Positions 15,734-25,164 are shown, counted from the first letter of the stretch. The stretch is 64,000 nt of DNA from Shewanella baltica (GCF_900456975.1 NZ_UGYM01000002.1:2914001-2978000), one strand, 5' to 3'. A program made the numbers and translations. The notes: a model not told the origin generated them from the letters alone.

Positions 15734-17026
15734 ATGAGAACAAAATCTAGCCTGAGTATATTAACTTTATCCTGTTTAACCGCACTTGGAACTGTTTCTT
15801 TGTTGGCCGAAGCGGCTATTCCGAATACTATTCCAAAACTGTCAATGGTAGAACACGCTGCCCCTGATCTTGATTCGCTTAAAAATGATGTGATTAACGA
15901 CCCCTCGTTTATCAGCTCGTTATTCTCCTTGGGACACCATCTTGGATATGCATGGGCTGGCGGTACGGCATCCCAGTATGTTGGTGAAGATATCGAAGTC
16001 AGAAGAGAATCGAGCAACGAATATAGTCTTAAAGCCCGCTATAACGGCAATGATCCTTATGCAAGCGGCTACAGAGCGAATGAGCGTTTGAAGGTGAATT
16101 TACAAAATATCCATTTTGTAACTAATCCTCAAAACCTAAAGTTAGGTTCACCTCAAGTTTATGATCGTGAAGCTATTTATACCGCTCCAGTAGTGATTTA
16201 CAACTGGGGCGATACCGAAGATACCGGTGTAGCCACCCTAAACTATGATTACACCACTAGCTGGGCCAAAACCGATAATTTCTCTTTCTCCGAGAAAATT
16301 GGCGTAACCAATAAATATGAAGTGGGTATTCCAGGAATAGGCGGAGCGAGTTCTGAAATCAGTGCCGAATTTTCCGCCAGCCAAGGTTGGAGTGAAACCG
16401 ACGGCAAAAGTACAACGATTTCAAGTCAGGCACAGTACCGAGCAATTATGCCGCCTCGCAGCAAACGTTATATCTCAATCACTCTGTTTAAACAAAAGGC
16501 GGATGTTCCATACACCTCAAGTTTATATATGATGTACGATATAAAATATGAGAACTTCTTAAAATGGGGAGGTAATGCACATATTAATCATCCGACAAAT
16601 AGACCTAACTTCCCTTATACCTTTGGCGGAGCGAATGCGAATAATCTCAATGGTCCAGAAGCCTTAGTCGATCAATATCTTCATCAAGATATAAACGGTT
16701 ATGGTGTTTGGGATTGGCCTGCTGCGATTAGTTCTGCACAGTCAAAAAGTGGCTTTGAGTGGCAATTGGCGAATATAGTTAGACAACATGGCGCACCTAT
16801 CAGCGGTAAATTTACCGCAATAGATTCGAGTCAATTTAATATTGATGCCAGTGAATCCTATCCGCTAACGGATGAAGATATTGCTAATCGTCCTAAAAGC
16901 GCTCAAAAATTAGGACTGAGTCATAATATTCAAGTTGCCGTCGGCGAGATCCAAAATAATGATGAAGATGGTTTAATCAAAAAACTGAATATTTCGCAAT
17001 CAAGCGAAGTCATGTTAAACAATTAA
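15734..17026 (+). CDS. Aerolysin-like beta-pore-forming toxin (no N-terminal APT lobe)
   Basis: A 430-residue secreted protein with a signal peptide (about residues 1-28). The mature sequence closely follows the aerolysin core: LGYAWAGGTASQYVGED near residue 70, the segment around TNKYEVGIPGIGGASSEIS near residue 197 at the position of the membrane-inserting hairpin, and FLKWGGNAHINHPTNRPNF near residue 275. Only about 40 residues separate the signal peptide from the core, so the pertussis-toxin-like lobe of Aeromonas aerolysin is absent, as in Clostridium septicum alpha-toxin. I see no clear furin-type basic site in the C-terminal activation region. AAAGGA precedes the ATG. AT-rich flanks and an adjacent IS suggest horizontal acquisition. 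Pore formation is inferred from the family. Confidence 0.88.
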   Translation: MRTKSSLSILTLSCLTALGTVSLLAEAAIPNTIPKLSMVEHAAPDLDSLKNDVINDPSFISSLFSLGHHLGYAWAGGTASQYVGEDIEVRRESSNEYSLKARYNGNDPYASGYRANERLKVNLQNIHFVTNPQNLKLGSPQVYDREAIYTAPVVIYNWGDTEDTGVATLNYDYTTSWAKTDNFSFSEKIGVTNKYEVGIPGIGGASSEISAEFSASQGWSETDGKSTTISSQAQYRAIMPPRSKRYISITLFKQKADVPYTSSLYMMYDIKYENFLKWGGNAHINHPTNRPNFPYTFGGANANNLNGPEALVDQYLHQDINGYGVWDWPAAISSAQSKSGFEWQLANIVRQHGAPISGKFTAIDSSQFNIDASESYPLTDEDIANRPKSAQKLGLSHNIQVAVGEIQNNDEDGLIKKLNISQSSEVMLNN

Positions 17027-17140
17027 AATGGTGAGCTTAGGCTCTTAATAATAGCTATGACACGAGTATCAGAGAGATCTCGATACAACTAGCAAAATAC
17101 TAGAAAGTTACTAGCAAATTAGAAATGTAATAAAAAGCCA

Positions 17141-17151
17141 CTCATTCGAGT
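17141..17151. repeat. Left target-site duplication of the IS4-type element
   Basis: CTCATTCGAGT here is repeated exactly at 18572-18582 on the other side of the element, giving an 11-bp duplication as expected for the IS4 family. Confidence 0.92.
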
Positions 17152-17202
17152 TAATGCCGATCAGTTAAGACAGATCGCTTGACGATCTCGCTGAAAAGAT
17201 CA

Positions 17203-17235
17203 AAATCCGATGACCTCATGTCATCGGATTTTTTT
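17203..17235 (+). terminator. Terminator-like hairpin inside the IS, upstream of the transposase core
   Basis: AAATCCGATGAC and GTCATCGGATTT pair over 12 bp and are followed by a run of T residues. It lies just inside the left end and should stop outside transcription from entering the transposase gene, a known strategy of IS elements. Confidence 0.7.
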
Positions 17236-18558
17236 ATGCAACTCTCAGAAGCACTCGCCCGCACTCATATTACCCGCCTAACCGAATTCACCTGCTTAGC
17301 TGATGTGTTAGAACCTGAGTTAATTCAATCCTGTTTAGACTCACAAGGCGTTGCGACGTTAAGACGGCGTAAATTGCCGATGGATGCGATGATTTGGGCC
17401 GTTATCGGAATGGCTTTGTTCCGAGGGGAGTCTGTTCGGTCACTCATCAACAAACTCGACATTGTTTTGCCGCAAGAGATTGATTATGTTGCACGCAGCG
17501 CTGTGACTCAGGCTCGAAAACGATTGGGCAGTGAGGTTATTCGAGAAGTGTTTAGTCGCAGCGCTAATACCTGGCACGCGAGAGCTGAACACCCTCATTG
17601 GTGCGGTCTTAACTTGTATGGTGTTGACGGTGTAGTATGGCGGACACCCGATAGTGTCCAAAATCAAGCCGCCTTTGCGCGTACCGCAAACGCTTCAGGC
17701 GAAGCGGCTTATCCGCAAATTCGCATGGTTTGCTTGATGGAGTTAAGCAGCCATTTGTTGGTCAACAGCGCCTTTGATTCGGTTGCCGAAAATGAAATGA
17801 ACTTAGCATCTCAGCTCATTCCTAGCATTCCCAATCACAGTCTAACCCTTTTTGACCGAGGATTTTACTCGCTCGGCCTTCTGCACGCTTGGCAGCAAGC
17901 GCAACCTGACAGCCACTGGTTGTTGCCATTGAAGAAAGGCACTCAATATGAGGTGGTTCGAACATTGGGAAAACATGACCAGTGGGTGAAACTCACCACC
18001 ACGCCTCAAGCCAGAAAGAAATGGCCGCAGCTCCCTGATACCCTTGAAGCGCGTTTACTCACTAAGACAGTGAAAGGTAAGTCAATCGCCATTTTGACCT
18101 CGTTAACTGACCCGATGCGTTACCCCAGCGAAGACATCGTCGACTTATATGCCCATCGATGGGAAATCGAACTGGGCTACAGAGAGATGAAACAACATCT
18201 GTTGGAGAGTCGTTTTACGCTACGCAGTCAACTACCGGAGCTGGTGACTCAAGAGTTGTGGGGCGTGCTACTGGCCTATAATCTCATTAGATACAAGATG
18301 TTGCTGATGGCTAAAAGCTTGCCATCGGTCCATCCTAATCAACTGAGTTTTAGGGATGCGGCGAGTTATATCATCTTCAAGTTGACGCAACTGCCATCAC
18401 AAACACCGGGGAATGTCCCGAGAGACGTATTGGATATAGAACGCAATGCACGGCAATTTAAGTTGGATGGTAAACGGGAAAGGGCTTATCCAAGAGTCCT
18501 TAAAATGAGTAAAAACAAGTATCCGGTTAGACCCAAGAAAAATGCCGTTCACTCTTAA
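17218..18558 (+). CDS. IS4-family DDE transposase
   Basis: The transposase of the surrounding IS, about 445 residues. The IS4 YREK signature is complete: [15 protein letters not shown] has Tyr, Arg, the catalytic Glu and Lys at the expected spacing. The other two acidic residues lie in YGVDGVVWR and LFDRGFYS. The start is uncertain. The frame is open from a TTG at 17179, with ATG codons at 17218 and 17236, and none has a clear ribosome binding site; a hairpin covers this region. No frameshift or stop is present, so it should be functional. Confidence 0.9.
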   Translation: MSSDFFMQLSEALARTHITRLTEFTCLADVLEPELIQSCLDSQGVATLRRRKLPMDAMIWAVIGMALFRGESVRSLINKLDIVLPQEIDYVARSAVTQARKRLGSEVIREVFSRSANTWHARAEHPHWCGLNLYGVDGVVWRTPDSVQNQAAFARTANASGEAAYPQIRMVCLMELSSHLLVNSAFDSVAENEMNLASQLIPSIPNHSLTLFDRGFYSLGLLHAWQQAQPDSHWLLPLKKGTQYEVVRTLGKHDQWVKLTTTPQARKKWPQLPDTLEARLLTKTVKGKSIAILTSLTDPMRYPSEDIVDLYAHRWEIELGYREMKQHLLESRFTLRSQLPELVTQELWGVLLAYNLIRYKMLLMAKSLPSVHPNQLSFRDAASYIIFKLTQLPSQTPGNVPRDVLDIERNARQFKLDGKRERAYPRVLKMSKNKYPVRPKKNAVHS

Positions 18559-18571
18559 GTGAACGGCATTA

Positions 18572-18582
18572 CTCATTCGAGT
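18572..18582. repeat. Right target-site duplication; carries the stop codon of the next gene
   Basis: Exact copy of 17141-17151. The reverse-strand TGA of the WYL regulator gene lies inside it (18573-18575), so the duplication kept the reading frame end intact. Confidence 0.9.
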
Positions 18583-19286
18583 GGCTTTTCTTTTGCTTCG
18601 GCTCGCGCCTTCGCATGTTCATCCATCAGGCAAATATAATCTTCCAGCTCTTGACCAGGTGCTTGTTCAAAATGACGGTTCAACCGCACAAGGCCTGTGA
18701 TGCGATCAACCCTGAAATTACGAAAAGCCGAACGCAGCTCACACCAAGTCAGTAAGGTCCAAGTGCCACGCCAAAAATAGATGGCGAGCGGGCGCACTTC
18801 ACGCTCGGTGACATCGAGTTTGACGTCTTGATAGAAGAGTTTGACGTATTCGCGGCGCTGAGCTGAATTACGCAGCGGATCGAGGAATTGGAACTCATTG
18901 GAGTCGAGATAAAAATCCGGTGAAAACATCAAAGATTGATAGGCTTGTAATCGTTTTGGCAATACGGCTTCGACTTTGATCATCGCCTGTCTCGCGGCGC
19001 TACCAAGCTCCTTACCACCCCAAGTTTGCACCATACGCATGCCAACTTGAATCGCTTCGAGTTCGGCTTCGTTAAACATCAAGGGAGGAACATTGACCTC
19101 ATGGCGCAACAAATAGCCGACACCCGCCTCCCCTTCAATGGGAATGCCACTTAAACACAAATCCTGCACGTCACGGTAAATCGTGCGCGTGGACACCTCT
19201 AACCGTTCAGCCAATTCTTGGGCTGTGGTCAGGCGTTTATGTTTAAGAATTTGCACTATTTGAAATAGGCGGTCGGCGCGGCGCAT
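18573..19286 (-). CDS. YafY-like HTH/WYL-domain transcriptional regulator
   Basis: A 237-residue regulator. The N-terminus is a winged helix of the HTH_11 type (LTTAQELAERLEVSTRTIYRDVQDL), and the C-terminal half contains a WYL-type ligand domain (VRPLAIYFWRGTWTLLTWCELR). It is the last gene of a leftward group with a GyrI-like and a VOC protein, a frequent combination for small-molecule responses. The IS insertion at its stop codon destroyed its terminator hairpin but not the protein. The ligand is unknown. Confidence 0.88.
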   Translation of the reverse strand: MRRADRLFQIVQILKHKRLTTAQELAERLEVSTRTIYRDVQDLCLSGIPIEGEAGVGYLLRHEVNVPPLMFNEAELEAIQVGMRMVQTWGGKELGSAARQAMIKVEAVLPKRLQAYQSLMFSPDFYLDSNEFQFLDPLRNSAQRREYVKLFYQDVKLDVTEREVRPLAIYFWRGTWTLLTWCELRSAFRNFRVDRITGLVRLNRHFEQAPGQELEDYICLMDEHAKARAEAKEKPLE

Positions 19287-19395
19287 TGACTCTAATTTAA
19301 TCCTTTATTTGCCTATCCGTTGATTAAGCATTATGAGTTTACATAAATCACTGACATATCCTGATACTCACTTGAGTGATAGTTTACGATTTAAA

Positions 19396-19860
19396 TCATA
19401 AAATCCCGATATAAATCTCAACCTCAGTGGCGCTAAGATAGACTTCAAAATCAGTTTGATAACGTCGCTGATGCGGACAATCGTTAGCACTAAAATAGCC
19501 CCACACTTGTCCCCAAAGATCGATAACACATTGGGGCATGTCACCTTGACCGGTAAATTTAAGGTACTTACCGGCTTCAAGCTCCAGTGACACTAAGTGG
19601 TTTGCCTCTACAGGGGCATCAATTGCCTTGCCCACCAGCACAGAAAAATCGCCATTCATGTCTGACTCATAGTCATAATACACGCCATACATGGGCGAAT
19701 TGAGCATAGCGGTGAGCTGGGATGATTCAAAAAAGGCTTGCCATAAACTGCCAATTTTAGCGCTATCGGCGGACATTTTGGCCCGATTGTTCGTGCGGAT
19801 ACTCAATCCAAGTAGCGGCCGGGCATCAATATAAACCACGTCCATCTTTGTTTCTTCCAT
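19396..19860 (-). CDS. GyrI-like/AraC effector-binding domain protein
   Basis: A 154-residue stand-alone GyrI-like (SRPBCC-related effector-binding) domain, with the typical opening VVYIDARPLLGLSIRTNN and the later GKYLKFTGQGDMP and QTDFEVYL segments. Proteins of this fold bind hydrophobic ligands. The second Met (ATG at 19845) is an equally plausible start. It lies between VOC and WYL regulator genes on the same strand, suggesting a shared role in sensing or sequestering small molecules. Confidence 0.8.
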   Translation of the reverse strand: MEETKMDVVYIDARPLLGLSIRTNNRAKMSADSAKIGSLWQAFFESSQLTAMLNSPMYGVYYDYESDMNGDFSVLVGKAIDAPVEANHLVSLELEAGKYLKFTGQGDMPQCVIDLWGQVWGYFSANDCPHQRRYQTDFEVYLSATEVEIYIGIL

Positions 19861-19946
19861 AGAAATCTAAACCCATACTTTAGTTAATTGCGTGATTTTA
19901 GAGTCGTGCCTTAAGGCCACGACGCTAATACATTAATCACTCGAGA

Positions 19947-20330
19947 CTACTTATCCTTAGACCACAGACCCACTTTGTTACCTTCGCTATCGGCAAATAA
20001 GGCGATATAACCACACTCACCGTCTTTAATCGGTGTGACTGGCAGGATAATCGTCACCTCTGCTGCGATAAGTTTATCCACTAAAGGTTGCAATTGTGCG
20101 CTGAAATGCAGATACACAGTGCTGCCTTGCATCGATGGCTGGCTCATGCTGCATTTGACTAACCCTATGCTCGCCGCACTCGCATCTTCGGTGACTATAG
20201 TCGCATATTCCATGTCTTCCATATCGTCACGTTTAAACTCAACCCCAAAATGCTGCTGATAAAAAGCAACGGCACGGTTCATGTCACTGACAGGAATTTC
20301 ACCCCAAACTAACTGTGCAATAGATAACAT
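19947..20330 (-). CDS. VOC (glyoxalase/bleomycin resistance) family protein
   Basis: A 127-residue single VOC domain, with LVWGEIPVSDMNRAVAFYQQHFGVEF at the start and the closing GYIALFADSEGNKVGLWS, as in YdcJ/PhnB-like glyoxalase-fold proteins. ATG 20330 follows AGGAG at good spacing; the longer frame to 20360 is discarded. Metal ligands of true glyoxalase I are not all evident. It is the first gene of the leftward GyrI-WYL group. Confidence 0.82.
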   Translation of the reverse strand: MLSIAQLVWGEIPVSDMNRAVAFYQQHFGVEFKRDDMEDMEYATIVTEDASAASIGLVKCSMSQPSMQGSTVYLHFSAQLQPLVDKLIAAEVTIILPVTPIKDGECGYIALFADSEGNKVGLWSKDK

Positions 20331-20425
20331 TTTCACTTTCTCCTTGTTAAAAAATATCAATGATTCAAAACCTTATTTATAAAATTCAGGACTGAATCAT
20401 TAACGGGCGACAACAAGAATAAAAC

Positions 20426-20459
20426 AAGGCTACTGACAGCATGATGTCAGTAGCCTTTT
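20426..20459 (-). terminator. Terminator for the phosphohexomutase gene
   Basis: AAGGCTACTGACA and TGTCAGTAGCCTT form a 13-bp perfect stem around GCATGA. On the minus strand the stem is followed by GTTTTATT. Confidence 0.88.
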
Positions 20460-20499
20460 AATAAAAGTGAATGTTGAGGGTTTTGGCCTAGTTAAAACG

Positions 20500-22221
20500 T
20501 TACTTTGGCAAACTGGCTTGATGGGCCTGAATAAAATCTTCCATGGCTTTGCTCGCCCTCGCCTGAGCGCTGGCTAAGGTATCAGTATCGACTATAGTTT
20601 CGACCACTTCGTAGTAGCACTTAATTTTGGGTTCAGTACCAGATGGCCTAACGATCACCCGAGCGCCACCCGCTAAGCAGTAGGTTAATACATCGCTCGG
20701 TGGCAAGTCGATTTTCTCAACGCTACCATCGGCAAAACGACGCTCAAGGGCTTTTAAATCATCGGTTGAGAGCACGTCATGCTCACCAATCTTCACGGGG
20801 GGATGTTCGCGTAAATAGGCGCCAATATTAGGCGTGTCAGGTTTTAGTGCAATACTCACCTGTGCATTGAGATGGAAGCCATGCTCACGGTAAATTTGCT
20901 CGAGTCTGTCCCAAATCGTTTGCCCCTTCGCCACCAGCTCGGCAGTTAATTGGGCAAATGCCACCAGCGCCGACAAGCCATCTTTATCCCACACCATGCT
21001 GCCAACTGTGTAACCAAGGGCTTCTTCATAGGCAAACAGGAATTGATCCTCAGGGGACGTTTTCGCGATACCCACATTCATCAGCCACTTAAAGCCGGTG
21101 AGCGTGGTAAAGCTTTGCGTGCCAAACCCTTGAGCAATTTTAGATAACAGACTCGATGACACTATCGTAGTGCCCGTAAGTCGCTGATTATCTTTAGCGT
21201 GAGATAACAAGTAATGCCCAAAGAGCACACCGACTTGATCGCCCGTTAGCATCTGGTACTCGCCATCATCACGACGCACTGCAACCGCAAAACGGTCGGC
21301 ATCGGGATCGTTAGCACAGGCGAGCATAGCGCCGTGTTTTTTCGCCTCGGCGATCACTAAATCCATCGCACCCTTTTCTTCCGGATTGGGGAAGTTCACC
21401 GTTGGGAAATCGCCATCGGGTTCACGTTGGGAAGCAACCGAATACACTTGGGTGAAACCCGCATCTTTCAATACGGTTTCAGCCATTTCAGCGCCCACGC
21501 CGTGCATGGCGGTATAGGCTAAACTGACCTTTTCTGGAGCCGTATGGTTTTGCAGCACCTCAGCTTGCTGCACGCCATGGCGATAGCTTTGGTAAAAATC
21601 GTCCTGCAGAATAATTAACTTACCTTGTTTTACCGCCTCATCATGTTCTAAAAACGGAATAGCTTGATTCGCGGCGCGCTCAATTTGCGCGGCAATGCCA
21701 GAATCGTGGGGCGGAATAATCTGCGCGCCATTGTCCCAATACACTTTATAGCCATTGTATTGAGGCGGGTTATGACTCGCGGTCACTACAATGCCTGCTG
21801 CAGCATTAAAATGTTTCACCCCAAAGGCTACCAGCGGTGTCGGCGCCACTTTAGACGTTAAGCGCACCTTAATGCCCATAGCGGTCAGCACACTCGCCGC
21901 ATCATGGGCAAAATTGAATGAGTCGTGGCGACCATCGTAACCAATCACCACACCACGCTCGGCGGCATCTTTAATCTGATCAAGTAGATAAGCACCAAGG
22001 CCTGCCGAGGTTTGACGGATCACCAGACGGTTCATCCCCATAGGCCCAGCGCCGACCACACCGCGTAATCCTGCGGTGCCAAACTCTAAGCGACTGGCAA
22101 AGCGCGCCGCGAGTTCGGCTTCATTGCCACTATCGACTAGGGTTTGTAATTGGGATTGAGTGCGAGGGTCAGGATCATTTTCAAGCCAATGGTTTACCTG
22201 TAACTGCAGATGGGTATTCAT
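20500..22221 (-). CDS. Phosphoglucomutase/phosphomannomutase (alpha-D-phosphohexomutase)
   Basis: A 573-residue enzyme that interconverts hexose 1- and 6-phosphates. The phosphoserine loop is TASHNPPQYNGYK (Ser near residue 149), the metal loop is DPDADRF near residue 300, the sugar loop is EEALGY near residue 400, and the phosphate-binding loop is RPSGTEPKIK at the C-terminus. The length matches the larger PGM2-like group. I start at ATG 22221, which follows GAGGCG; the track to 22233 adds four residues. It is monocistronic with its own terminator. Glucose versus mannose or pentose preference cannot be settled from sequence alone. Confidence 0.9.
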   Translation of the reverse strand: MNTHLQLQVNHWLENDPDPRTQSQLQTLVDSGNEAELAARFASRLEFGTAGLRGVVGAGPMGMNRLVIRQTSAGLGAYLLDQIKDAAERGVVIGYDGRHDSFNFAHDAASVLTAMGIKVRLTSKVAPTPLVAFGVKHFNAAAGIVVTASHNPPQYNGYKVYWDNGAQIIPPHDSGIAAQIERAANQAIPFLEHDEAVKQGKLIILQDDFYQSYRHGVQQAEVLQNHTAPEKVSLAYTAMHGVGAEMAETVLKDAGFTQVYSVASQREPDGDFPTVNFPNPEEKGAMDLVIAEAKKHGAMLACANDPDADRFAVAVRRDDGEYQMLTGDQVGVLFGHYLLSHAKDNQRLTGTTIVSSSLLSKIAQGFGTQSFTTLTGFKWLMNVGIAKTSPEDQFLFAYEEALGYTVGSMVWDKDGLSALVAFAQLTAELVAKGQTIWDRLEQIYREHGFHLNAQVSIALKPDTPNIGAYLREHPPVKIGEHDVLSTDDLKALERRFADGSVEKIDLPPSDVLTYCLAGGARVIVRPSGTEPKIKCYYEVVETIVDTDTLASAQARASKAMEDFIQAHQASLPK

Positions 22222-22344
22222 AACACGCCTCATTGAAAATCATTTGCAATCACATTAGAAAAAACAGCGGCGAAGAACAAGCTAATTTGCATTAATTTCA
22301 AAATCAGCTGAGGCTTAATTTCGGCATAAACTAAGGCTGAGCAT

Positions 22345-22385
22345 AAAAAACGCACTATCTGGCCATTCATGCCGGATAGTGCGTT
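22345..22385 (-). terminator. Terminator for the cytochrome-like gene
   Basis: AACGCACTATC pairs with GATAGTGCGTT, and an inner GGC/GCC pair closes around CATTCAT. The minus strand continues into TTTTTTATGC. Confidence 0.88.
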
Positions 22386-22412
22386 GGTGTTAACCTTAAA
22401 CAAACTTCAACA

Positions 22413-23951
22413 TTAGCGAGAAGGTAAAGTGCCCTCGAATACGCGCACTTTGATGTTCTTTTTCAGGTTATCTTGGTCTTCTTGCCATTCTTGCCACTGG
22501 GTGAGACTGATACTGAGCTGTAATGAAAAGTCAGTAGAAATCCACTCTTTTTGCCCTTGGGCATATTTAGGTACGGGGACTATGTTGCTTGGTCCAACAA
22601 AGGATGCTGAGCACTTAAAGGTTTTGAAATACACTTGGTCAATCGATAAATCGAGTGCGCTGGGCGATGTTAAACATTGACCACTGCCCGGCTGTTGATA
22701 CGAGGCAAATTGGTACAAGATTGCCGGTGTATTATTAGTGCCATCGGGAACAGATGCGGTTTGATGGCAAGATAAACAGCTACTTAATGCGTTATCCGCA
22801 GGGCCATTTAAACGTCCGTTACACCCTAAGTGTCCCGCATTGGTGTGCTCATTCAAGCGACCAACGACCTCTTGAAATACAGCGCTATCCTTAAGCCCTG
22901 TGATTGGGTTTTGAGGGAATGCTGCCGCTCCCACTGTGGCAGGCGGCGTATCATTACCCCACATTAATCCCAGTGGAGAGATACGATCCCAAGGATTTTT
23001 CTCTTTCGCTTTAAACTGACCATCGGCGACAAAAGTGCCATAGGCCCAGCCCACGGGCGAGCGGCTGTCACGCACTGCGATGTCAAACTGTAATAAGTAC
23101 ACATCGGCGACAGAGCGCGGGCATTGCTCTGTTTCCTGTTGGAAACTGCAAGCACTGCCATCGGCATTTTTACATTCGCAGAAATCACTGGCGCTGATAT
23201 TGGCTTGCCAAACGGGTACGTTTTCGAGGAAAGGATAATTATTGGGCGTTGCTGTGGTGAACAGTAATTTGCCGATCACACTGCCTTCATTAAATACAAA
23301 ATTTTGCTGCGGCATCACAGGTGACGGCGCTCCCGTCCATACCTTGCCAATGCTATTAGCCGCCTGAGGATTATAAAACCCCACCGCCCACATAGTGGTT
23401 TTCAAATCGCCTTGGCCTTTTATCTCCATAGTGACGGGGGCTTCGCGGGTCAAGCCGTGGATAAATTCCCGTCCACTCATAGGATCATAGGTCTGATAGG
23501 GAATATGGTACCAAGAGCGAACCTTGTTATTACACAAATCCCAGTCCTTACTGATATCGCCTTTGTCGATATTCCCCTCTTGGATGTATTTCATCACAGC
23601 CCAAAGGTATTTCCACGCTTGGGTATTTTTATCTGTCTCACTCAGACTTTTATCGAAGGGATTGAATTCAAGCCAAGGTGCAGCATTATCTTGCTGCGCA
23701 CTCGAATAGGCATCGCTCAAGCTAAAAATGGGTCCCTTCCAGCCTGAATAAGCTTGGTTGATGATGACTTGATTGTCCCACATACCTGTTTTATTGAACG
23801 CGGGGTCTTGGAAGTAACTTGGGTAAGCTCCAGTACAAGTGGAAGTTACATTAGATACGGTATCAGTTGCTTGTTTGTCTGCAGCTTTTGCACTGACAGT
23901 GGTCAATGAACAAACTGAGAGCATGAGTATGGCGGCAATGTTAAGTTTCAT
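22413..23951 (-). CDS. Exported mono-haem c-type cytochrome-like protein
   Basis: A 512-residue exported protein with a signal peptide (MKLNIAAILMLSVCSLTTVSAKA). One CXXCH haem-attachment motif occurs in SSCLSCHQTAS near residue 395, so haem c is expected in the periplasm. Several other Cys residues, such as the CECKNADGSACS cluster near residue 260, could form disulfides. I start at ATG 23951 after AAGGACG; the frame extends upstream to 24029 without value. No enzyme family was recognised. Similar large proteins with one C-terminal haem site occur in Shewanella and may act in periplasmic electron transfer or as oxidoreductases. Confidence 0.7.
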   Translation of the reverse strand: MKLNIAAILMLSVCSLTTVSAKAADKQATDTVSNVTSTCTGAYPSYFQDPAFNKTGMWDNQVIINQAYSGWKGPIFSLSDAYSSAQQDNAAPWLEFNPFDKSLSETDKNTQAWKYLWAVMKYIQEGNIDKGDISKDWDLCNNKVRSWYHIPYQTYDPMSGREFIHGLTREAPVTMEIKGQGDLKTTMWAVGFYNPQAANSIGKVWTGAPSPVMPQQNFVFNEGSVIGKLLFTTATPNNYPFLENVPVWQANISASDFCECKNADGSACSFQQETEQCPRSVADVYLLQFDIAVRDSRSPVGWAYGTFVADGQFKAKEKNPWDRISPLGLMWGNDTPPATVGAAAFPQNPITGLKDSAVFQEVVGRLNEHTNAGHLGCNGRLNGPADNALSSCLSCHQTASVPDGTNNTPAILYQFASYQQPGSGQCLTSPSALDLSIDQVYFKTFKCSASFVGPSNIVPVPKYAQGQKEWISTDFSLQLSISLTQWQEWQEDQDNLKKNIKVRVFEGTLPSR

Positions 23952-24100
23952 AATATCGTCCTTGAAGAGTATTAGTCCTAAAAACTCCCTTTGTGAGCCT
24001 CGGCACCAGCGGCGACTCAAAGTAAGCATAGACTAATTTTTAATATCCTCATTTTTTAACATCCTCTGTAAAGCTCAACGATTCGGATAGTAAGAATATA

Positions 24101-24131
24101 AAAAAGGCCGTTTAGCAGGGGCTAAACGGCC
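24101..24131 (-). terminator. Terminator for terC
   Basis: GGCCGTTTAGC and GCTAAACGGCC form an 11-bp perfect stem around AGGG. The minus strand runs into a T tract (TTTTTATATTC). Confidence 0.88.
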
Positions 24132-24177
24132 AAGAGATTCGTTATTGGACTCGCCACGAGTCGCGCAAACTATTTCC

Positions 24178-25164
24178 CTATTTATCGATTTCTTGGCCGC
24201 GCGTTTTCCACAACGAGAACAAGACCCCTGCGACTAACAGGCCGAACGTCACCCCAAGAGACAGTGCGGTTGGAATAGTAAAGTTCACTATTCCCTCGTG
24301 ATTGAAATACACTAAGCCCACTTTCACCCCGATAAATACTAATACCACCGACAACGCGTATTTAAGGTACTCGAAACGGTGCACCATGGCCGCCAAGGCA
24401 AAATACAAGGCACGTAGCCCCAAAATCGCGAAGATATTCGAGGTATAAACGATGAAAGGATCTTGGGTAATCGCAAAAATGGCTGGAATACTGTCGACAG
24501 CAAACACTAAATCCGCGGTTTCCACTAAGATCAACGCTAAAAATAATGGCGTGGCCCACCATCCTTTTGATAACTGATGATCTTCACCCCGTACCCAGAA
24601 CTTCTCCTTATGCAGTGTCGGCGTAAAGCGCATCTTAGTGCGTAACCATTTGTAAAACTTATTATCTTGGATATCACTGTGCTCGTCATTGGAGAAGAGC
24701 ATTTTCACACCAGTGAAAATCAAGAAGAGTCCAAATAACACCAGTACGCCTTGATACTGGGCAACGAGCACTGCGCCAAGGCCAATCATAATCGCGCGTA
24801 GCACTATTACACCCAAAATACCCCAGAAGAGCACTCTGTGTTGGTATAAACGCGGAATGCCTAAACTACTGAAGATTAAGGCGATAACAAAGACGTTATC
24901 CATAGACAGCGATTTTTCAATCAGATAACCCGTCAGATATTCCATACCCGCCGTTGAGCCCTTGTACCACCACAGCCAAGCCCCAAACAGTAAGCCCATA
25001 CAGATATAAAAGGCTGAAAGCTTTAAACTTTCGGCCACGGTAATTTCATGCTGTTCCTTGTGTAATACGCCAAGATCGAAGGCCAATAACGCCAGCACAA
25101 AACCGAAAAACATCAACCAAACCCAAAGCGGGTAACCCACAAATAGGGTGGTAAAAAACTCCAT
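24178..25164 (-). CDS. TerC-family integral membrane protein (Alx-like)
   Basis: A 328-residue membrane protein of the TerC/Alx family, with about nine hydrophobic segments. The conserved acidic signatures are EKSLSMDNVFVIALIF near residue 85 and VETADLVFAVDSIPAI near residue 215, which are thought to coordinate metal. Alx-type members take part in manganese export or metal insertion into exported proteins. AAGGAG precedes the ATG. It is monocistronic. The 295-base leader has a GAGTAG element but I could not fold it into the manganese riboswitch often found here. Confidence 0.9.
   Translation of the reverse strand: MEFFTTLFVGYPLWVWLMFFGFVLALLAFDLGVLHKEQHEITVAESLKLSAFYICMGLLFGAWLWWYKGSTAGMEYLTGYLIEKSLSMDNVFVIALIFSSLGIPRLYQHRVLFWGILGVIVLRAIMIGLGAVLVAQYQGVLVLFGLFLIFTGVKMLFSNDEHSDIQDNKFYKWLRTKMRFTPTLHKEKFWVRGEDHQLSKGWWATPLFLALILVETADLVFAVDSIPAIFAITQDPFIVYTSNIFAILGLRALYFALAAMVHRFEYLKYALSVVLVFIGVKVGLVYFNHEGIVNFTIPTALSLGVTFGLLVAGVLFSLWKTRGQEIDK

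Larger units (their letters stand above)
17152..18571 (+). mobile_element. Complete IS4-family insertion sequence, 1420 bp
   Basis: The left end TAATGCCGATCAGTTAAGA and the complement of the right end TAATGCCGTTCACTTAAGA are inverted repeats with two mismatches in 19 bases. They are bounded by identical 11-bp duplications. One transposase gene fills the element. Joining the flanks without the IS recreates AAAAGCCACTC-ATTC-GAGTGGCTTTT, a perfect hairpin, so the element landed in the loop of a transcription terminator. Exact duplications and an intact ORF point to a recent insertion. Confidence 0.92.

Noticed and set aside
17026..17140. Small gene or terminator between the toxin and the IS
   Set aside because: No ORF with a start signal and no stem with a T run was found apart from the split hairpin at 17135-17151.
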